A stretch of DNA of 8,499 nt from Bacteroidota bacterium (GTDB taxonomy: Bacteria; Bacteroidota; Bacteroidia; NS11-12g; UBA955), in assembly GCA_947460045.1 (NCBI GenBank), contig CANHGC010000054.1, positions 1-8,499 on the forward strand, given 5' to 3'. The notes beneath the pieces are model-generated. The model was not told the origin of the DNA. It worked only from the letters and a program-made list of their open reading frames with translations, and did no database searches. Shown in pieces: positions 7,454 to 8,499 of the stretch. The translations under genes were made by a program, and so were the position numbers. Position 1 is the stretch's first letter, and each line of letters starts with the position of its first letter.

Positions 7454-7819
7454 TTATTTTTCCCACTCAAGGGCACCGCGTTTCCAAACATAAATGAATC
7501 CCAAAAGGAAGAAGCCCACAAAAGCCACTACAGCTCCGAAGCCTTCCCAGCCCATTTCTTTAAAATTGACTGCGTAGGGATAGAAGAAAATGACTTCCAC
7601 ATCGAACAGAACAAACAAAATCGCAGAAAGAAAATACTTCACTGAAACGGGAAAACGCGCGTTTCCTTGGTTTTCGATACCGCACTCAAAGTTGTCTTCT
7701 CTTTTCGCCGTTTTACGATTGGGCCCAAGTAAATGGGAAATCCCAAGGGTTAATACAACGAATCCCACTGCTACACCAATTTGTATCAGAATGGGAAGGT
7801 AATCGTTTGGTGTATTCAT
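7454..7819 (-). CDS. nuoA: NADH-quinone oxidoreductase subunit A (NuoA)
   Basis: NuoA (ND3 family) is a small membrane subunit beside NuoH. Its long loop reaches the quinone site and carries a conserved cysteine. The 121 residues form three membrane segments (about 8-31, 62-82 and 93-112). The loop holds FECG (44-47, Cys46) and RFPVS, and the second helix has the ND3 mark [13 protein letters not shown] (71-83) with Asp73 and Glu75. The ATG at 7819 ([10 protein letters not shown]) fits family length. The frame stays open to an ATG at 7945, but the 42 extra residues would overlap the divergent gene, lack any membrane or family character, and are rejected. This is the first gene of the operon. 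The C-terminal [10 protein letters not shown] is typical of NuoA. Confidence 0.95.
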   Translation of the reverse strand: MNTPNDYLPILIQIGVAVGFVVLTLGISHLLGPNRKTAKREDNFECGIENQGNARFPVSVKYFLSAILFVLFDVEVIFFYPYAVNFKEMGWEGFGAVVAFVGFFLLGFIYVWKRGALEWEK

Positions 7820-7924
7820 CTCTTTTGCAAATCTAATACAAGCGAATGAGGGTTTTGTTCTTTTTAGACCGAAAAATTCTCTTTTTTTAAACCATTCAGT
7901 TGCTATTTTTGTTGAAAACTCACT
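7820..7924. promoter_or_regulatory. Divergent intergenic region with two candidate Bacteroidota -7 boxes
   Basis: This 105-base gap separates the nuoA start from the start of the exported CxxCH protein gene, so it should hold promoters for both. It is AT-rich, with T-runs around 7853-7890. Two exact matches to the Bacteroidota -7 pattern TAnnTTTG are visible: TATTTTTG on the + strand at 7904-7911, and TAGATTTG on the - strand (7835 down to 7828). Neither has a clear upstream TTG/TTTG element at the usual distance. Both lie very close to the start codons (13 and 8 bases), which would give very short leaders. A purine run AAAAGAG abuts the nuoA ATG. I saw no clear operator or riboswitch. The region must drive transcription by position; the exact boxes are tentative. 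Confidence 0.4.
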
Positions 7925-8499
7925 ATGAACAAAAAATACTTTCAATTGACTGTCTTTTCTTTGGTGGCCATTGCGTTCGGAACAAGCCTATTATCCAATT
8001 CTAGCGGCCCTGGTGGAGACAGAACTGGTGCACCCGGATCTTCCGGAAATTGCTCTTCGTGTCACGGCGGAACCGCCAACAATGGTGGAGACCTCGTGAT
8101 CACGGCAGTTGATGCCAGCTCAGCAAAAGTGGTAACCTCTTTCGAAGCAGGAAAAAAATACACCATTGGGATAAAAATGGGTGGTACTTCATTGCGCAAA
8201 GGATTCAATGCCACCGTGTTAGACGTATCAAACAAATTCGTCGGAAGTGTAAGCAATGTGAGCGCAGGCGCCACATCATATACGTCAGGCACTCGCACAA
8301 TTGTTGGACATAGCTCACCTGGGTTGGGCGTTTGGTATTTCGATTGGACAGCCCCAACCACCGGTTTAACAGATGTTACCGTTCATGCTTCAGGCGTAGT
8401 TTCCAATTCCAACAACAACGACAATGGAGATCAAGTAATCAAAACAAGCCTCACACTGTCCGCGGCAACTTCATCAAACAAGTCTTTAACTGTCAATAA
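7925..8499 (+). CDS. Exported choice-of-anchor V-type protein with CxxCH motif, 3' end cut by window edge
   Basis: The frame is open from ATG 7925 to the last base, giving 191 complete codons and no stop; the final TAA-looking bases are out of frame (AAT AA). The protein starts with a signal peptide (basic MNKK, hydrophobic core about 8-23) and has no lipobox cysteine, so it is exported. Next comes GGDRTGAPGSSGNCSSCHGG (30-49), whose Cys43, Cys46 and His47 form a CxxCH haem-c-type motif. From about residue 55 a Ser/Thr/Gly/Asn-rich beta-type domain continues to about 180 (YTIGIKM, RTIVGHS, GVWYFDWTAP). GDRTGAP plus a nearby CxxCH is what I know from Bacteroidota choice-of-anchor V (reeler-like) proteins, which usually end in a type IX secretion sorting signal. 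That end would lie beyond the window. Whether haem is bound is unknown. It is divergent from nuoA; no functional link to complex I can be claimed. Confidence 0.8.
   Translation, partial: MNKKYFQLTVFSLVAIAFGTSLLSNSSGPGGDRTGAPGSSGNCSSCHGGTANNGGDLVITAVDASSAKVVTSFEAGKKYTIGIKMGGTSLRKGFNATVLDVSNKFVGSVSNVSAGATSYTSGTRTIVGHSSPGLGVWYFDWTAPTTGLTDVTVHASGVVSNSNNNDNGDQVIKTSLTLSAATSSNKSLTVN

Noticed and set aside
7820..7945. N-terminal extension of nuoA to an ATG at 7945 (42 more residues)
   Set aside because: It would overlap the start of the divergent gene and the promoter gap, it adds no family or membrane features, and the ATG at 7819 gives the normal NuoA length.
8062..8361. Minus-strand 99-codon open frame inside the CxxCH protein gene
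   Set aside because: It lies wholly opposite a frame with a signal peptide and recognisable motifs, and its proline/threonine-rich product looks like an antisense shadow.
8488..8499. TAA at the last three bases as the stop of the CxxCH protein
   Set aside because: Counting codons from ATG 7925, the end reads GTC AAT AA, so TAA is out of frame and the gene continues beyond the window.
1..8499. CRISPR arrays, tRNA or rRNA genes, insertion sequences, long repeats
   Set aside because: Nearly all bases are in coding genes; the only two gaps (52 and 105 bases) hold a terminator and a promoter region, and no repeat units were seen by eye.

Overview
The window is a stretch of bacterial chromosome, most likely from a Bacteroidota genome close to the Flavobacteriales. 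That placement is inferred from four things: the short NuoG without a molybdopterin-type domain; NuoB and NuoA sequences of the type I associate with that phylum; a secreted protein with a GDRTGAPG...CxxCH start, typical of the Bacteroidota 'choice-of-anchor V' proteins; and moderately AT-rich, mostly Shine-Dalgarno-poor gene starts with TAnnTTTG-like boxes. No similarity search was run.

Layout. Positions 1-1242 (+) hold the 3' part of murF, the last cytoplasmic ligase of peptidoglycan precursor synthesis; its first few codons lie outside the window. Positions 1238-1271 form a near-perfect hairpin with A and T flanks, placed to stop transcription from both sides. Positions 1295-7819 (-) are a compact operon read right to left: nuoA, nuoB, nuoC, nuoD, nuoE, nuoF, nuoG, nuoH. 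Its genes overlap or are separated by at most 12 bases. A 105-base divergent gap (7820-7924) follows. The window ends inside a + strand gene for an exported CxxCH protein that runs off the right edge.

How the genes work together. NuoE, NuoF and NuoG form the NADH-oxidising arm of respiratory complex I: FMN plus the FeS chain. NuoB, NuoC and NuoD are part of the connecting Q module, including the N2 cluster and the quinone pocket. NuoA and NuoH are membrane subunits next to that pocket. The remaining subunits are not here: NuoI (two 4Fe-4S clusters) and the proton-pumping membrane arm NuoJ-N. The operon ends after nuoH at a terminator, facing murF. Either the second half lies at another locus or the complex is unusual.

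Every FeS, FMN and NADH signature that I checked in the encoded subunits is intact, so these look like working genes. The exception is the extra cluster site (N7 type) in NuoG, which is altered. I found no RNA gene, mobile element, CRISPR array or long repeat, and no gene-free stretch above 300 bases. The window is mostly ordinary core metabolism; the points worth a second look are the split operon, the minimal NuoG and the exported CxxCH protein.
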